Assembly: GCF_019097595.1 (NCBI RefSeq)
Contig: NC_080715.1
Coordinates: 12,047,573-12,111,572 of the forward strand
Source: Hemibagrus wyckioides
Taxonomy: Eukaryota > Chordata > Actinopteri > Siluriformes > Bagridae
DNA length: 64,000 nt
Direction of reading: 5' to 3'
Shown here: one piece after another, positions 1-12,352 of the stretch
How positions within the stretch are numbered: the first letter of the stretch is position 1
Layout: each line of letters begins with the position of its first letter
Made by a program: the position numbers and the translations under genes
Notes under the pieces: model-generated
Seen by the model: the letters and a program-made list of their open reading frames with translations, nothing else
What the model was told of the DNA's origin: nothing
The model's database searches: none

Positions 1-289
1 TTCCAGCATCGGAGAACGGCTTGGGACACGACTGCTTTCTTGTCTGTTCTGTGATCAGGAAGCAGAAAGAACGATGCTCCTTGTGTCCAACGTGCTTTTT
101 ACTTGTTAAAAAAAAAAAAAAGAAAGAAAAAAAAAAGGAATAGAGAAAGCTAAACAATTTCAAAACATTTGATATTTTACAAAACAAAACTATCTAGCAC
201 TTGTGACATACAGACAACAGATTTTATTGTATTTATGTAGAACTTTGTTTTAGGTGAACTACACACTACATATTATGCCTGTGTGATTT

Positions 290-290
<1 letters not shown>
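1..290. other. Non-coding edge sequence, possibly 3'UTR of a left-hand neighbour
   Basis: No coding sequence is recognisable. An A-rich run lies at about 107-136. In human, HDAC4 lies beyond TWIST2 and is transcribed towards it. If that order holds here, this edge and the unique sequence at 351-690 could be the 3' end of hdac4 on the plus strand. This is inference from synteny only; no HDAC residues are visible. Confidence 0.25.

Positions 291-292
<2 letters not shown>

Positions 293-350
<58 letters not shown>
293..350. repeat. (TA)n microsatellite
   Basis: Uninterrupted alternating AT run of about 57 bp. It is the first of several TA arrays at the left end. Confidence 0.95.
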
Positions 351-353
<3 letters not shown>

Positions 354-740
354 CTTCTTTGGATGTATTTTTGGGTTGAGTGGAGAGCATCTGGAGTCAT
401 CAAAGGGCTTTTTCCAGATGTTTGACAGGTATGTCATCCTCAGCCTGTACTTCCCTTTATAGCCAGTAATATATCTATGACCACTGTGGCTCGAGAGCAG
501 TTCTAGGTTTACAGACGTAAGAAATGCATATTATTTTTATCACTTTGTTTTGATTTTGTTTCCATTGTTACAGAAGACATTTTCTTGGGACCTTTGCTCT
601 AACATTTGTCTTTGACATCAACTATAAAGTATCTTGTTTTGGAAAATCACAATGTCTTGTTGTTTTATTACACCAATCACATTTACTCAGAAATCTATTT
701 TTTTTTTTTTTTTGGAAAAGAAGCATTTACATATACCTGC

Positions 741-812
741 ACTCATTGTCCACTTTATTATGTGCAGGTGTTTATTAAATTATTAAATATACAGGTGTTC
801 CTAATAGATAGA
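741..812. repeat. Short Tc1-type terminal-repeat remnant
   Basis: Two motifs in inverted arrangement, one around 'tccactttattatgtgcaggtgt' (about 750-772) and one around 'acaggtgttcctaataga' (about 790-807), resemble the two ends of a Tc1-like element with nearly everything between lost. The outer motif recurs inverted at 2697-2715, where a longer remnant of what looks like the same family begins. Assignment rests on recalled consensus. Confidence 0.45.
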
Positions 813-825
813 TACACAGATAAAG

Positions 826-826
826 T

Positions 827-920
<94 letters not shown>
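826..920. repeat. (TG)n-(TA)n compound microsatellite
   Basis: A (TG) run at about 826-848 passes into a (TA) run ending at 920. The final TA is the left target-site copy of the MITE that follows, so the MITE appears to have inserted in this array. Confidence 0.9.
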
Positions 921-923
<3 letters not shown>

Positions 924-1435
924 CTCTGGAAAAAATAACAGACCACTGCAAAATAATCAGTTTTTTCTTACAGGTGAATGTATTGGTTTTTTTGTGAACT
1001 GCTGACAATATTTCCCCTAAATTCAAAATATAACTCTTGTTATTTAGAGTGTATATTTAAAGGAAATGACAACACATCAAAATAACCCAAGATCATGCAG
1101 TATTTGCAGAGCTTTAATAACTCAAATAAAACAAAATGCAAATCATTTGTAAACAAATTGTGTTAATGCTTTGGCTAAATAACATTAAGAAATCAGTATT
1201 TGGTGGAATAACCCCGATCTGCATGCGTTTTGGCTCCATGCTCTCCACCAGTTTTTCACATTGCTGTTGGGGAACTTTATACCACTCTTTTTTGCAAAAA
1301 AGCAAACAGCTCAGCTTCGCTTGATGGTTTGTGACCATCCATCTTCCTCTTGATGACATTCCAGAGGTTTTCAATAGGGTTCAAATCTGGAGATTGGACA
1401 GTGGTCTCTTTTTTTTTTTTTTTCCCCCAGAGTAG
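921..1435. mobile_element. Tc1/mariner-type MITE, TA-flanked
   Basis: The left end CAGCTCTGG at 921 followed by an A-run and CAGACCACTG-like sequence is mirrored at the right end by CAGTGGTCTC, a T-run and CCCCCAGAG. TA dinucleotides flank both ends (919-920 and 1436-1437). The interior includes 'tttggtggaataacc' and 'cattccagaggttttcaat', motifs I recall from a common fish Tc1-derived element whose remains read as transposase on the minus strand. No usable transposase frame is left, so it is non-autonomous. Length is about 515 bp. Confidence 0.8.
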
Positions 1436-1445
1436 TATATATATA

Positions 1446-2693
1446 CACTATATTGCCAAAAGTATTCGCTCACCTGCCTTGACTCGCATATGAACTTAAG
1501 TGACATCCCATTCCTAATCCATAGGGTTCAATATGACGTCGGTCCACCCTTTGCAGCTATAACAGCTTCAACTCTTCTGGGAAGGCTGTCCACAAGGTTT
1601 AGGAGTGTGTTTATGGGAATTTTTGACCATTCTTCCAGAAGCGCATTTGTGAGGTCACACACTGATGTTGGACGAGAAGGCCTGGCTCTCAGTCTCCGCT
1701 CTAATTCATCCCAAAGGTGTTCTATCGGGTTGAGGTCAGGACTCTGTGCAGGCCAGTCAAGTTCATCCACACCAGACTCTGTCATCCATGTCTTTATGGA
1801 CCTTGCTTTGTGCACTGGTGCACAGTCATGTTGGAAGAGGAAGGGGCCAGCTCCAAACTGTTCCCACAAAGTTGGGAGCATGGAATTGTCCAAAATGTCT
1901 TGGTATGCTGAAGCATTCAGAGTTCCTTTCACTGGAACTAAGGGGCCAAGCCCAGCTCCTGAAAAACAACCCCACACCATAATCCCCCCTCCACCAAACT
2001 TTACACTTGGCACAATGCAGTCAGACAAGTACCGTTCTCCTGGCAACCGCCAAACCCAGATTCGTCCATCAGATTGCCAGATGGAGAAGCGCGATTCGTC
2101 ACTCCAGAGAACGCGTCTCCACTGCTCTAGAGTCCAGTGGCGGCGTGCTTTACACCACTGCATCCGACGCTTTGCATTGCACTTGGTGATGTATGGCTTG
2201 GATGCAGCTGCTCAGCCATGGAAACCCATTCCATGAAGCTCTCTGCACACTGTTCTTGAGCTAATCTGAAGGCCACATGAAGTTTGGAGGTCTGTAGCGA
2301 TTGACTCTGCAGAAAGTTGGCGACCTCTTCGCACTATGCGCCTCAGCATCCACTGACCCCGCTCCGTCAGTTTACGTGGCCTACCACTTCGTGGCTGAGT
2401 TGCTGTCGTTCCCAAACACTTCCACGTTCTTATAATACAGCTGACAGTTGACTGTGGAATATTTAGGAGCGAGGAAATTTCACGACTGGATTTGTTGCAC
2501 AGGTGGCATCCTATCACAGTTCCACGCTGGAATTCACTGAGCTCCTGAGAGCGACCCATTCTTTCACAAATGTTTGTAAAAACAGTCTGCATGCCTAGGT
2601 GCTTGATTTTATACACCTGTGGCCATGGAAGTGATTGGAACACCTGATTCTGATTATTTGGATGGGTGAGCGAATACTTTTGGCAATATAGTG
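1446..2693 (-). mobile_element. Tc1-like transposon, near full length
   Basis: The termini begin CACTATATTGCC at 1446 and end with its exact complement at 2693, giving inverted repeats of about 29 identical bases. A TA target duplication flanks the element (1444-1445 and 2694-2695). Total length is about 1.25 kb, typical for Tc1-like elements. It carries a single transposase gene on the minus strand with one premature stop. It lies 10 bp from the preceding MITE, inside the same TA-rich stretch. Confidence 0.95.
1528..2559 (-). pseudogene. Tc1-like transposase with one in-frame stop
   Basis: Reading from the ATG at 2559 (MGRSQELSEFQ) to the TGA at 1528-1530 gives 343 codons, the usual Tc1 size. 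The N-terminal half has the paired helix-turn-helix DNA-binding region and the GRPRK linker. The C-terminal half has the DDE catalytic region: the first Asp in LWSDESRF, the second in [11 protein letters not shown], and the final acid in [12 protein letters not shown]. The only break is a TGA at codon 116 (2212-2214) between GFHG and AAASKP. The frame is identical on both sides. The family normally has Arg (CGA) there, so the stop is a likely CpG-to-TpG transition. An upstream alternative start at about 2643 is less likely because the family begins at MGRS. Confidence 0.93.
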
Positions 2694-2696
2694 TAT

Positions 2697-2990
2697 GTAT
2701 CTATCTATTAGGAACATCTGCACATTTATGCATTTATCTGATCAGCCAATTATGTGGCAGCATGATAATCCATAAAATCATGTAGATACAAGTCAAAAGC
2801 TTTAGTTAAAGTTCACATCAAACATCAGAATAAAAATTGTGAGCTTGGTGACTGTCACATGGTTGTAGGTGCCATATGGGCTGGCGTGAGTGTTTCACAA
2901 AAAAAGCTGATCATCTGAGATTTTCACGCACAACAGTCTCTAGAGTTTACACAGAATGGTGCAAAAAACTTTCCTGTGAACAGAGGGTCT
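2697..2990 (+). mobile_element. Truncated Tc1-like element (5' end and HTH remnant)
   Basis: Starts with a 'ctattaggaaca' terminal motif and 'gatcagccaattatgtggcagcatg' subterminal sequence of a fish Tc1 family. From about 2870 a plus-strand frame still encodes a helix-turn-helix remnant (HLRFSRTTVSRVYTEWCKK), matching the N-terminal DNA-binding region of Tc1 transposases. The catalytic half is missing; similarity stops near a G-run at 2991-3000. It is a different family from the element to its left. Confidence 0.7.
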
Positions 2991-3270
2991 GGGGGGGGGG
3001 TGTAATGTGCTTGAGGGCAGGAAATGATCTTAAAGTATGCCTTTGTACAATCTCAAAAGTATTTTTTCTCTGACTTTGGAAAAACATTTTGAAAGCTACA
3101 GTTCATCCTTATTGATAAAAAAAATGACAAAAAGAAGAACCACTGTTTTAAATTAGATTTGAAGCTGTTTGATTAAGAAGAATTAAGAATAAGAAGTTAC
3201 TATATATTTAATATTGTCTCACAAAAAATATCTAGATATGTAAGCCTAACACAAGAACATCCCTCATGGG

Positions 3271-3871
<601 letters not shown>

Positions 3872-3964
3872 CCATGTAGAGATGTACATGGTTTTTACTT
3901 CCAGAAGGTTATATTAATTATCACAGGAGTGTATTAAACGTATGCATCTCACCTTTAACGCTTT

Positions 3965-4085
3965 CCTTCATTCATCTTCAGCAGTTGCTTTATCCTGATG
4001 AGGATACTGTTTACATTTTGGGAGACAGAACCCTCTAGATACAGTAGAAAACATCACAGGTGGGTATGAACAAAATGACTAAGTG
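3965..4085. repeat. Degenerate SINE fragment
   Basis: Contains 'cattcatcttcagcagttgctttatcctgatgagg', close to a motif shared by many fish SINEs ('cttcagtaaccgctttatcctg'). Both ends are eroded and no promoter boxes are visible. Confidence 0.45.
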
Positions 4086-4235
4086 TGTGAGAGGGTGGGG
4101 TTGCTCAGAATTCCTCCAGGAGTGGGATTAAATAAACATTTCCGTGTACACCGTGTGCAGACACTAAAACTAAAATAATCAGAACACATTGTGTGTGATG
4201 TGGTTAGTCTGAGTGCAGTGCTGCTACTTACTTAG

Positions 4236-4480
4236 CAAATCACAGGTTTCAGGTTTATTGTCATGTGCATGAAGAGTGACTCAAGCATCTATACACAATG
4301 AAATTCCTATGCTACAGTGGTCTATTGCTATCCAGACATAGTGGGAAAATGATATAGAATAGAAAACTGTAACAATGGGTGCAGATATAAAAAGTGGCAT
4401 AATGGGAGATATAATTGTCACATATAAATGATTAAGATAATATGCACATAAACAGTACAAGGACATTATAGTAGTAACAT
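4236..4480. repeat. Degenerate interspersed repeat
   Basis: Includes 'ggtttattgtcatgtgcat' and 'acacaatgaaattcctatg', resembling the 'tttattgtcacatgta...acaatgaaattctt' segment seen better preserved at 12131-12165. Probably an old member of the same SINE or retroelement tail group. Confidence 0.45.
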
Positions 4481-5770
4481 ACGGTGGGATGTGCTTGTGG
4501 TGGTGTATGTTATGTATACGGTATGTTGTTATGCGATTTAGAAAAAAATAACAATACTCATTTTTTGTTTTGCTAACTCAACCCATGCTTCAGTAAACAC
4601 CCCTGGGTTTCATCTTGCCTTTTAGAAGGACCAGCTGTGGACATTTTTCTCTGCAAAACCACTATGTCCAATTTTATTGGTATCTCCAATATAAAAGTCG
4701 CATGAAGTCCACTCCATTTTGCTGTGGTAGATGAAAAGGCGGTGCTGCGTGTAAGCCAGTGTTTCTCAATCGCAGGCCTGAAGTCGCTCTGACCTGCACG
4801 TCTCTGTGTTTCCTCCGATTTAACTCATACTTACTGACCCTTCATGATCAGCATCAGGTGTTTCCTCAGACTGGGATCAACAGCTGCATTATCTCACATT
4901 CTCGTCTCTTTGGTTTTTCTCCTCTGCTTTCTATGGATGACTGAATGTACCTGACCTTTGCGTCTGATATTGCAGTTAGTGTTGGAATATATGCTGATAT
5001 TGTGAACTGTCTCAGTATGTTTAGAAGTCTTGTGTATCAACAGTACTTCAGAAACACTGACTGACTTTACTGTTACTCTGACAAGCAGCTGATTGTATGT
5101 AAAATCTATTTTTTCTTCTTGTTAAATAATTTATTTGAAATACACAATATATCGAAACCAGGACTTTTGTAGGATGTAAAAATATATTATATTTTCACAC
5201 ACAAATCTTTTATACATTATATTTATTTAGGGCACAATCGATTTTTTTTTCTGTTGTCTTAAAGACATTTTATTTAAAGCCTTATGGCACAAATTGATTT
5301 TTAAATAGTGAAATTAATGGCTATTATATAATTATTTTCTCAATCAATATATATTTTAAAATCTATTATTAAGTCTGTCCTCAGACATTAAGCTTTTATC
5401 TCAAAATGAAGGTTAGCATTGTGAGGGGCTCAGTCTATGTAGGATTTTTAAGGAAATCTTCCTAAACAGATCCCTCAAGAGGTTGTTAGAGAAAATGGCA
5501 GAAATGCCCCAGACCTCACTATATATATATAATAATAAGAGATGTTTTGATGCGTCACTGAATAGTTCTATAGTGTTAATGTCTTCATTATTCCACTAAA
5601 ATTATAAACGTGAAGAAAACCTTTTATAAGCAGCTGTGTCCAAACTCTTGGCTGCTAGTGTTTATACAGTCCAGCTCCCACCTGTAATTTTACTACACCG
5701 TGTCCATTCAACAAACTGCCCAGGGTGCTTATTACAGTCTTTTATAATGTATGTGGTTATAACCCCCCTC
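4481..5770. other. Intergenic sequence
   Basis: AT-rich unique-looking sequence with no convincing coding frame. A faint repeat-like block at 4755-4870 ('gtgtttctcaatcgcaggcctg') resembles a common fish repeat opening but is too diverged to classify. A short TA run lies at 5521-5535. Confidence 0.5.
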
Positions 5771-5784
5771 ACACACACACACAC

Positions 5785-6006
5785 AGCTTTCCCTCTCTTT
5801 CTCCCCTAACCTTCTCTCTACCCCCCTCACACCTTCTCTCTCTCTCTCTCTCTCACTCTTTCTCTCTTCCCCATCTCTCACTCTTTCTCTTTTCTCCATC
5901 TCTCTCTCTCTTCCCCATCTCTCTCTCTTCCCCCCATCTCTCTCTCTCTCTCTCTCTCTCTGTCTCGCCCCCCCTCTTCCCCATCTCACTCCCCCCCTCT
6001 CTTCCC

Positions 6007-6046
<40 letters not shown>

Positions 6047-6127
6047 TTCTCTCCCCCCTCTCTCTCTTCTCCCATCTCTCCCTCTCTTTCTCTCTCTCTC
6101 TCTTTCCCTCTCTCTCTTCCCCCATCT

Positions 6128-6158
<31 letters not shown>

Positions 6159-6186
6159 CCCCCTCTCTCTCTTCTCCCATCTCTCC

Positions 6187-6219
<33 letters not shown>

Positions 6220-6442
6220 CCCCTCTCTCTCACTGTTTCTCTCTTCCCTCTCTCTCTCTCTCCCTCTCTCTCTTCCCCCATCTCTCTCTCCCTCCCTCCC
6301 CCTCTCTCTCACTCTCTCTCTCTCTCTCTCTCTCTCTACCCCATCTCTCTCTCTCTTTCTCTCTTCCCCCATCCCTCTCTCACCCCCCCTCTCTCTCCCT
6401 CTCTCTCACTTTTTTTCTCTTCCCCCATCTCTCTCTCTCTAA
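5785..6442. repeat. Long polypyrimidine (CT)n tract
   Basis: About 650 bp of almost pure C and T on the plus strand, made of (CT)n blocks separated by CCCCC and TTTCTC segments. Many blocks are mirror-like. Long open frames on both strands here are composition artefacts (Ser/Leu/Pro or Arg/Glu repeats). Confidence 0.97.
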
Positions 6443-6469
6443 ATGAATGGGTTTATAGACTAACATGAT

Positions 6470-9400
6470 TAGCACAAATTTAACCACTGTTTTAATTTGA
6501 ACTAGAAAAGATGATCTTAATATGATACAAAATAAATGTCATAACATCAAATCAGGCTCATTTCAATTTTATTCCATTTTACCATGATTAATCAGTATTT
6601 AGACTGTTTGACAAAATTGGAAACGACTACATTTGAAATGTTGTATCCTATTTTTTAAACAGAATCTGAATGTTTGAAGATTGTTTTGAATCCTGAAAAT
6701 ATTGAAAGCTGCATTGCTTCCTCTGACCAGTGGAGGGTAGTAGTGAGGACATGGCCTGGAGTCATGCCAAAGCTTAGCAACAATCCTGTGTGAGACATGG
6801 GTCAGATATCTGTCTAAATAAGCAGATACTTATCAGAACAACAGCTGATAAAAAGAAACAGCAAACAGAAACGGCGGCTGGTCTGTAAATCCATATTCAA
6901 ACAAACATCAGTAATTCTGCTGTGGTTGCCAGGCTGACACTAGGCACTTGTCTTGTGCATTAAGAAATAAGCAAAATGTGTGCTGCAGCTCGAGATGTTT
7001 AAATGTCCATAAATCTGAAGATGTGAGATGTGTAACAGGGGATACAAATGGACTCCGGCGTGTCATGAACGCGGCAAAGCAAACAGAGACGAGGGACAAT
7101 ATTTACTGTTTTACCAGGCAGGTCTTCAGACAGGACAAATGTGGACAAAGGAGACGTGGAGTTGGGGAATGTGTTTATATTTCAGGACGGTTAGGAGCCG
7201 TGGTGCTGTTAAAGGTAGTGAAACTGCTAAACAGCTCATCAGTAGTTGACTGTTGACCACGCTGGCTAACCTCATAACCCCTGCCCTGTAGCTTGGGGTT
7301 AGATAAACTCAGGAGCAGCTCTGCACTTGATTTAAGACACACTGGGGTTTTTTTTAACTGATCAAGAGCACTGTGAAACCTCAATTCCCACTAAAACCTT
7401 GACAAGGATTTGAATCGTGACATAGCAAAGAAATGCTGGTTATTTTCTTCACCTCAATGACTGTCCTGTCTGTGGTCTCTGTCTCTCTCTCTCTCTCTAG
7501 CTGTGTGTTCTTGCTTTCTTCAGCTCATCCTCTTCAGTAAGGCCACTCAGTCTGTCATTAGCATCTCCTATATTAGCTTCTCCGTTCGGAGCATGTTTCA
7601 GTACACTGCTCTGGTTTTTAATTGTGGTGCTGAATGGTGGTGGAGGCTCATTACATCTGTGTGCCAAATTACAGATCAGGCCTTCCCAGTTGTTTTGATA
7701 TGTTGTAACAGGAAACAGCTCACATGCTAGTGAGGGAGGCTCACTGTACCACCCCACCGGCTCGAGCTCATTTTGTCGCAGTCGTGCTGTTGGTTTTGAC
7801 CATAATTCTTGAAAAGATTCAAAACAGTAAATTATAATACAAAAACATGCCCCATAATTTTGCAGAACACTTCAGTACACTTTGCTTAGCACTGCAATCA
7901 CAGGTGTAACACTGGGGACTTTTTAGCGTACTGTGGTAGAACCAGGTACTGGTGGAGCGACTTGTGAAAGATGCTTGGACCCCACACATTGCTGCTTGTA
8001 TTAGGAATGTACTGGATTGCAGACTGGTACATTTTATTTTGTTTTTCCCAGTCATCATTCCTGATCCCAGCACTTTTCAAAGTAAAGTTACACCCCTGGC
8101 AGCAATGTTGCCGTCCTAATTTGTTGATGATAGAGTTTGGATTTTTTTTAAACAGTGAAGAATTTTCCGTTTTGGAAATAAGAAAAAAGGCAGGCGTTCG
8201 TTGGTATGGGTTTTGTCTTTCTTCCTTTTCTTTCTTTCATCTCGACTCAGACCATATTGACTTAGACACTGAAGGGAGCAAAAGCTTCAGTTAAATAAAC
8301 ATATATTTTTTCTCTACAGGTTCTCAGTGCAGGTATGGTGACTTTAATTCTTCATCTGGCTTTAAGATCTAAGTCAAGGTGGTTGTGGTTTTCGTGCTGT
8401 GCTGTTGCTTTACTGATACGCAGATATTCCAGACAGCTATTCGGATCATTTATCAGAGAGCAGCTATGTGCTGTTCTTGTAGTTTGACTGACCGGTCTTG
8501 CTCAGGCCTTGGCCTTGTGCATGGCGTGTTTGGAAAGCTGGGCTACGTTTGCTTGTCTTGCTGTGTGTTTAGTCTAGAAAGCAGCACCCAGCCTGCAAAG
8601 GCACGGCGAGAGCATATTTGCCTACTGACCCATCGCTGCGTGTTCTCAGGTGAGACTTCACTGCTGGAATGTGGCAAGGCATTGAAGGTCATGCTATGGG
8701 AGGGAAAAAAAATGACAACAGTGAAAATGTGATCACAGCACTCACAGTATGTCTGCTCTTCACCTCCCGAGAGAGAACGGTAAATAATCAGCCTTCACAC
8801 AATGCTTTCCACTGTTTGCTCCGTCTGTGGGCATTAAGAGAGATTCAGCAGGCTTTATACAAGGCAGAAAGTCTCACACACACACACAAGACACAGACAC
8901 TGAGGAAGGTGGCCCTTAGGCAGTGCAAGCCATATTTTTCACATTAACTACACATTCAGTGGTGTGGAAGCCCACGCAAATTAAAGCTGCATCAATTTTC
9001 TGCCTGTTGTGCTCGCTCGCATTATACAGGTGACCTGCAACCTTCCTGCTGTATGAGATGAAACAGTGGGTGAGGAAAAGCTCAACCCCCTCACAGCTAT
9101 TTTCATTTCAGCTCCATCTGCATGAGCGGCTCACCCCCCCACCCCCCAGCCCGGCCCGAAAAGTGCAGCTAACCTCGTGAAAGAGACTTTAAGTTTTTAC
9201 CCTAAAGACTTCACATCAGGAAGGTATTAGCGCATACATCTCTGTGCAGTAATCTGTTCAGGACCGCTTCAGTGTCTGTAACAGCAAACACACTATTGTC
9301 AAACTTTCTGGGCTTTCTGCGTTCGTAATATTAAACAGCAAAATGTTTACTTTGGATACTTCTTACACTGAAGCCTCTAAATGCATTGAATTAAGTTTTT

Positions 9401-10900
9401 TTTTTATTTATCCAAGTGTAAATTCCACACAGTCCTAGCATTATTGTTTTAGAAGAAAGTGTCTGAGCTTGCACATCATCTTTATTCTGCCTTTAACAAA
9501 GATTGCCTATATTTAGCTATGAGCTGTGGTGTTTTCTTATATAAAATCTACTATTTAAGTGTTTTAAATAAAATATATGTTTACCTGTGAGGTGGCTGTG
9601 TGTTGATGGGTTTGGTCAGTTTGAGGCCAGTGTGTGTAGTGCAGCAGGTGGTGAGATTCAGTATGAAGAGTGCTGTATTGATGCATCACACTAAAGTGGA
9701 GCCCCCCCCCCCATACCAAATAACCTTTGTTTAGCAAATGTAAGTCTAAAAAAGACGTTTTTGTTTCTCTGGTTGTTGAATGAGAAAAGAAAAACAACTG
9801 GTGACTTCCAGCCTATTTTTCCACCAGGAAACTCTGAATAAACAACTCCTCACCCAGAACCATTATTTTCTTGTCCTAGGTGCCCAGGCTAGTGATTTGT
9901 CCACAGATTATGTAGAAAGATTTCACATTATGTTGAGAAAATGTCCAATTTTTTTTAAAAAGTTTCTACAATTGACAGCCGTCCCGATTAAAATTTTAAC
10001 ATGCACTTTTTCTCTGACTCCAAGCCCAATCAGTCATTTTACACACAGAGTTGGGAATGTGAAAAGATAAAGTTTTCTCATTTTTTTTGTCTACTTTTTG
10101 TCTTTTCTAATTTTCTCTTTAAACTTTTACAAAAAATAAAAATAAAAAATAAAAATCCCAGCAGTAAAGTTAGCAGGATGTGAAAGAAAAATGATTCTTC
10201 AGTTCATCACAGCAACAACAAAATGGTTTTAAAACATTTTTTTTTTTTTTTTCAAAAGGATCAGGTTTTTTTAAAGACCTTGAAAAGGGAACCTTTATTT
10301 TTAAGAAAGTTGACACATTGGATGAAGCTGATAAAGTTCTAGCAGACCTTTTCTGGCGGGAATGTTCGTGTTAATGTAGGATAAGTAAGTAAGGATGTTA
10401 TTTACATCACTCTTCCTACAGTATGTGCTCTATTTATTGCCAAAGTCTTATATAAAGTAAAATAAGTATTAAAAAGTATAAAGCTGTTTAGGCTTTATTA
10501 AATTAAATTGCATGCTTCAATATCTGAAAATACAGAATCCGGGGTCTTAAGTTACATATTAAGTTTACTGCAGTGTTCATTTTTCTTCAATGAGCGATTT
10601 ATGGAAACAGAATAAGCTATATGTGTGTGCTGAATATTTTTATATTTTTTATTTTACATTTATTTTAATATCAATAATCAGATATTGTTTAGTTCATTTA
10701 AGGGCAAAATACGTGATAAAAAAAAAAAGAAGGAAGAATGAATAACACACCCATACACACACACACACACACACACAAGTGAAGTTCCTCTTCAAGGAGG
10801 ACAATGTTCTTGGATTCCGTACTACACTGAATTATGTTACATGTCCCTTGTAACGGCATCAGTGTCAATTTTGTGTTTGTATGCGACACACTGAGACGGC
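6470..10900. other. Intergenic sequence, no gene recognised
   Basis: Mixed-composition unique-looking DNA. I see no coding exon with matching splice sites, no transposase fragments and no tRNA-type promoter. Only short simple repeats occur: (CT)n at about 7480-7498, a T-run at 10231-10250 and (CA)n at 10756-10777. Confidence 0.5.
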
Positions 10901-10913
10901 TCTTCTGGTAGCG

Positions 10914-10938
10914 TGACCTTGCTGACCCTGAGTGACCT
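10914..10938 (-). promoter_or_regulatory. Three nuclear-receptor half-sites (DR4 + DR3)
   Basis: The plus strand reads TGACCT-3 bp-TGACCC-4 bp-TGACCT. On the minus strand this is AGGTCA, GGGTCA, AGGTCA in direct orientation with spacers of 4 and 3. DR3 and DR4 spacings are the classical preferences of vitamin D and thyroid/LXR-type receptor heterodimers with RXR. Function is inferred from motif only. Confidence 0.4.
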
Positions 10939-10939
10939 C

Positions 10940-12115
10940 TGCGCTAATAAAAGGAAAAGTGATGGTGTGAGTTGTGCCCCACCGTGAGCTCTCTGTCTTG
11001 GTAGATCAGGTTACAGCACACAGCAGCCAAGGGATCAACACGTTTATGTAACTACTACAAATCACCGCGAGTAGACTGTCTTATTACTGTTCCAGAATTA
11101 CACATTCACTTGCACTGCACATTTACAGCTTTTCTGTTTAAACTGACATGCCGTGGATGACGGTTCAAAAGTAATATCCATCATTTGCTACCTAGGGTTT
11201 TATGAGGCCGGCTCTGCTCAGCAGACTTTGCTGGAGTTTTTGCTGTTCTCTGGGCAGTCATATGACTGGCTGTTTTAAGCCTTTGGGTAGGAACTGGGCT
11301 TGGAATGAGAGAGCAGAGGTGGCTGAAGAATATTGCAAAATTATTCAGAGAAAAAAAAAAAAAACAGCCAAGAGCAAACATTGCGGCCTTGGAAAGCCTT
11401 TTGAGCGCCGATGTAATTTCCTTTGGCTGGCCTACTCGCTTATTCCTCCACCTGCATTCACAGCCATCTTTACAGCCACTTTCGTGTTCTTAACCCATTT
11501 TCTTGTCCAGTTTGATTCCACTTTTGCGGGCTGCAGAACTTTCTCCAGCAGTGGCGAGGGAATGGTGGTGTGGGGGAAGTGGGCTTGTGTGTAGAGACAT
11601 TCTTGGTGCTCCCTAGTAAAGGGATAAAGGTGAAACACAGCCAGAATCTTATTCTCTCACGGGTGTATTGTTAGTCAGTCCAAACTCTATATTATCCAGG
11701 TCTTCAGAGATGTTTAAAAGATTATCAGTAGCACTATTTACAAGTTAATACAGACAAAAAGAAGGCTAAAATCTGCTGGTTGTATGAAGATTTGTTGATA
11801 GCAAGATTTTTCATACAAGCTCACTAATCTCTACATTTCTGTGTTATGGGTTTAAATATTTGTTCCAATTTTGCATACTGTGAATCTTTAAATTTAATAA
11901 TTAATTCTATATCATAGTTTATTTTTAAAGATACATTCCATCCACATTCCCAGGTGAAAGATACATATTAAAAGTATGAAAGATAATTTGTAGCACCCCA
12001 GCCACTAGCTACAGTTTAGTACCCTAAACTTACACCAAATTCCCAAATGTCAGTTGGCTTCTGTAATCTGCTCACTATCAAGCTAGGTACTGTATATTAG
12101 AGTGCTTTCTACAGG
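10940..12115. other. Intergenic sequence, no gene recognised
   Basis: No supported coding sequence. A 130-codon plus-strand open frame at 11202-11594 lacks family similarity or domain structure. Low-complexity content is limited to an A-run near 11350. Confidence 0.45.
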
Positions 12116-12352
12116 TAGAAAGAAATAGCCTTTATTTGTCACATATACATTACAGCACAGTGAAATTCTTTCTTCGCATATCCCATCTTTGGAGGTTGGG
12201 GTCAGAGCGCAGGGTCAGCCATGATACAGCACCCCTGGAGCAGAGAGGGTTAAGGGCCTTGCTCAAGGGCCCAACAGTGGCAACTTGGCGGTGCTGGGGC
12301 TTGAACCCCCGATCTTCCATTCAACGACCTGGAGCCTTGTCCACTTGAGCAT
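12116..12352 (-). mobile_element. tRNA-derived SINE, minus strand
   Basis: Read on the minus strand, it opens with a box A-like 'gctcaagtggacaagg' and a box B 'gggggttcaagcccc'. 'gttgggcccttgagcaagg', 'ccctctctgctccagggg' and 'gctgaccctgcgctctgac' follow. These are hallmarks of an abundant fish SINE family. It ends near 12130 with the 'tgacaaataaagg' segment. The copy at 23730-23960 belongs to the same family on the other strand. Confidence 0.85.

Noticed and set aside
1490..2236. 248-codon plus-strand open frame
   Set aside because: Antisense to the Tc1 transposase, a well-known shadow in these elements.
5725..6468. 247-codon Ser/Leu/Pro open frame and its Arg/Glu antisense frames
   Set aside because: Composition artefact of the CT tract.
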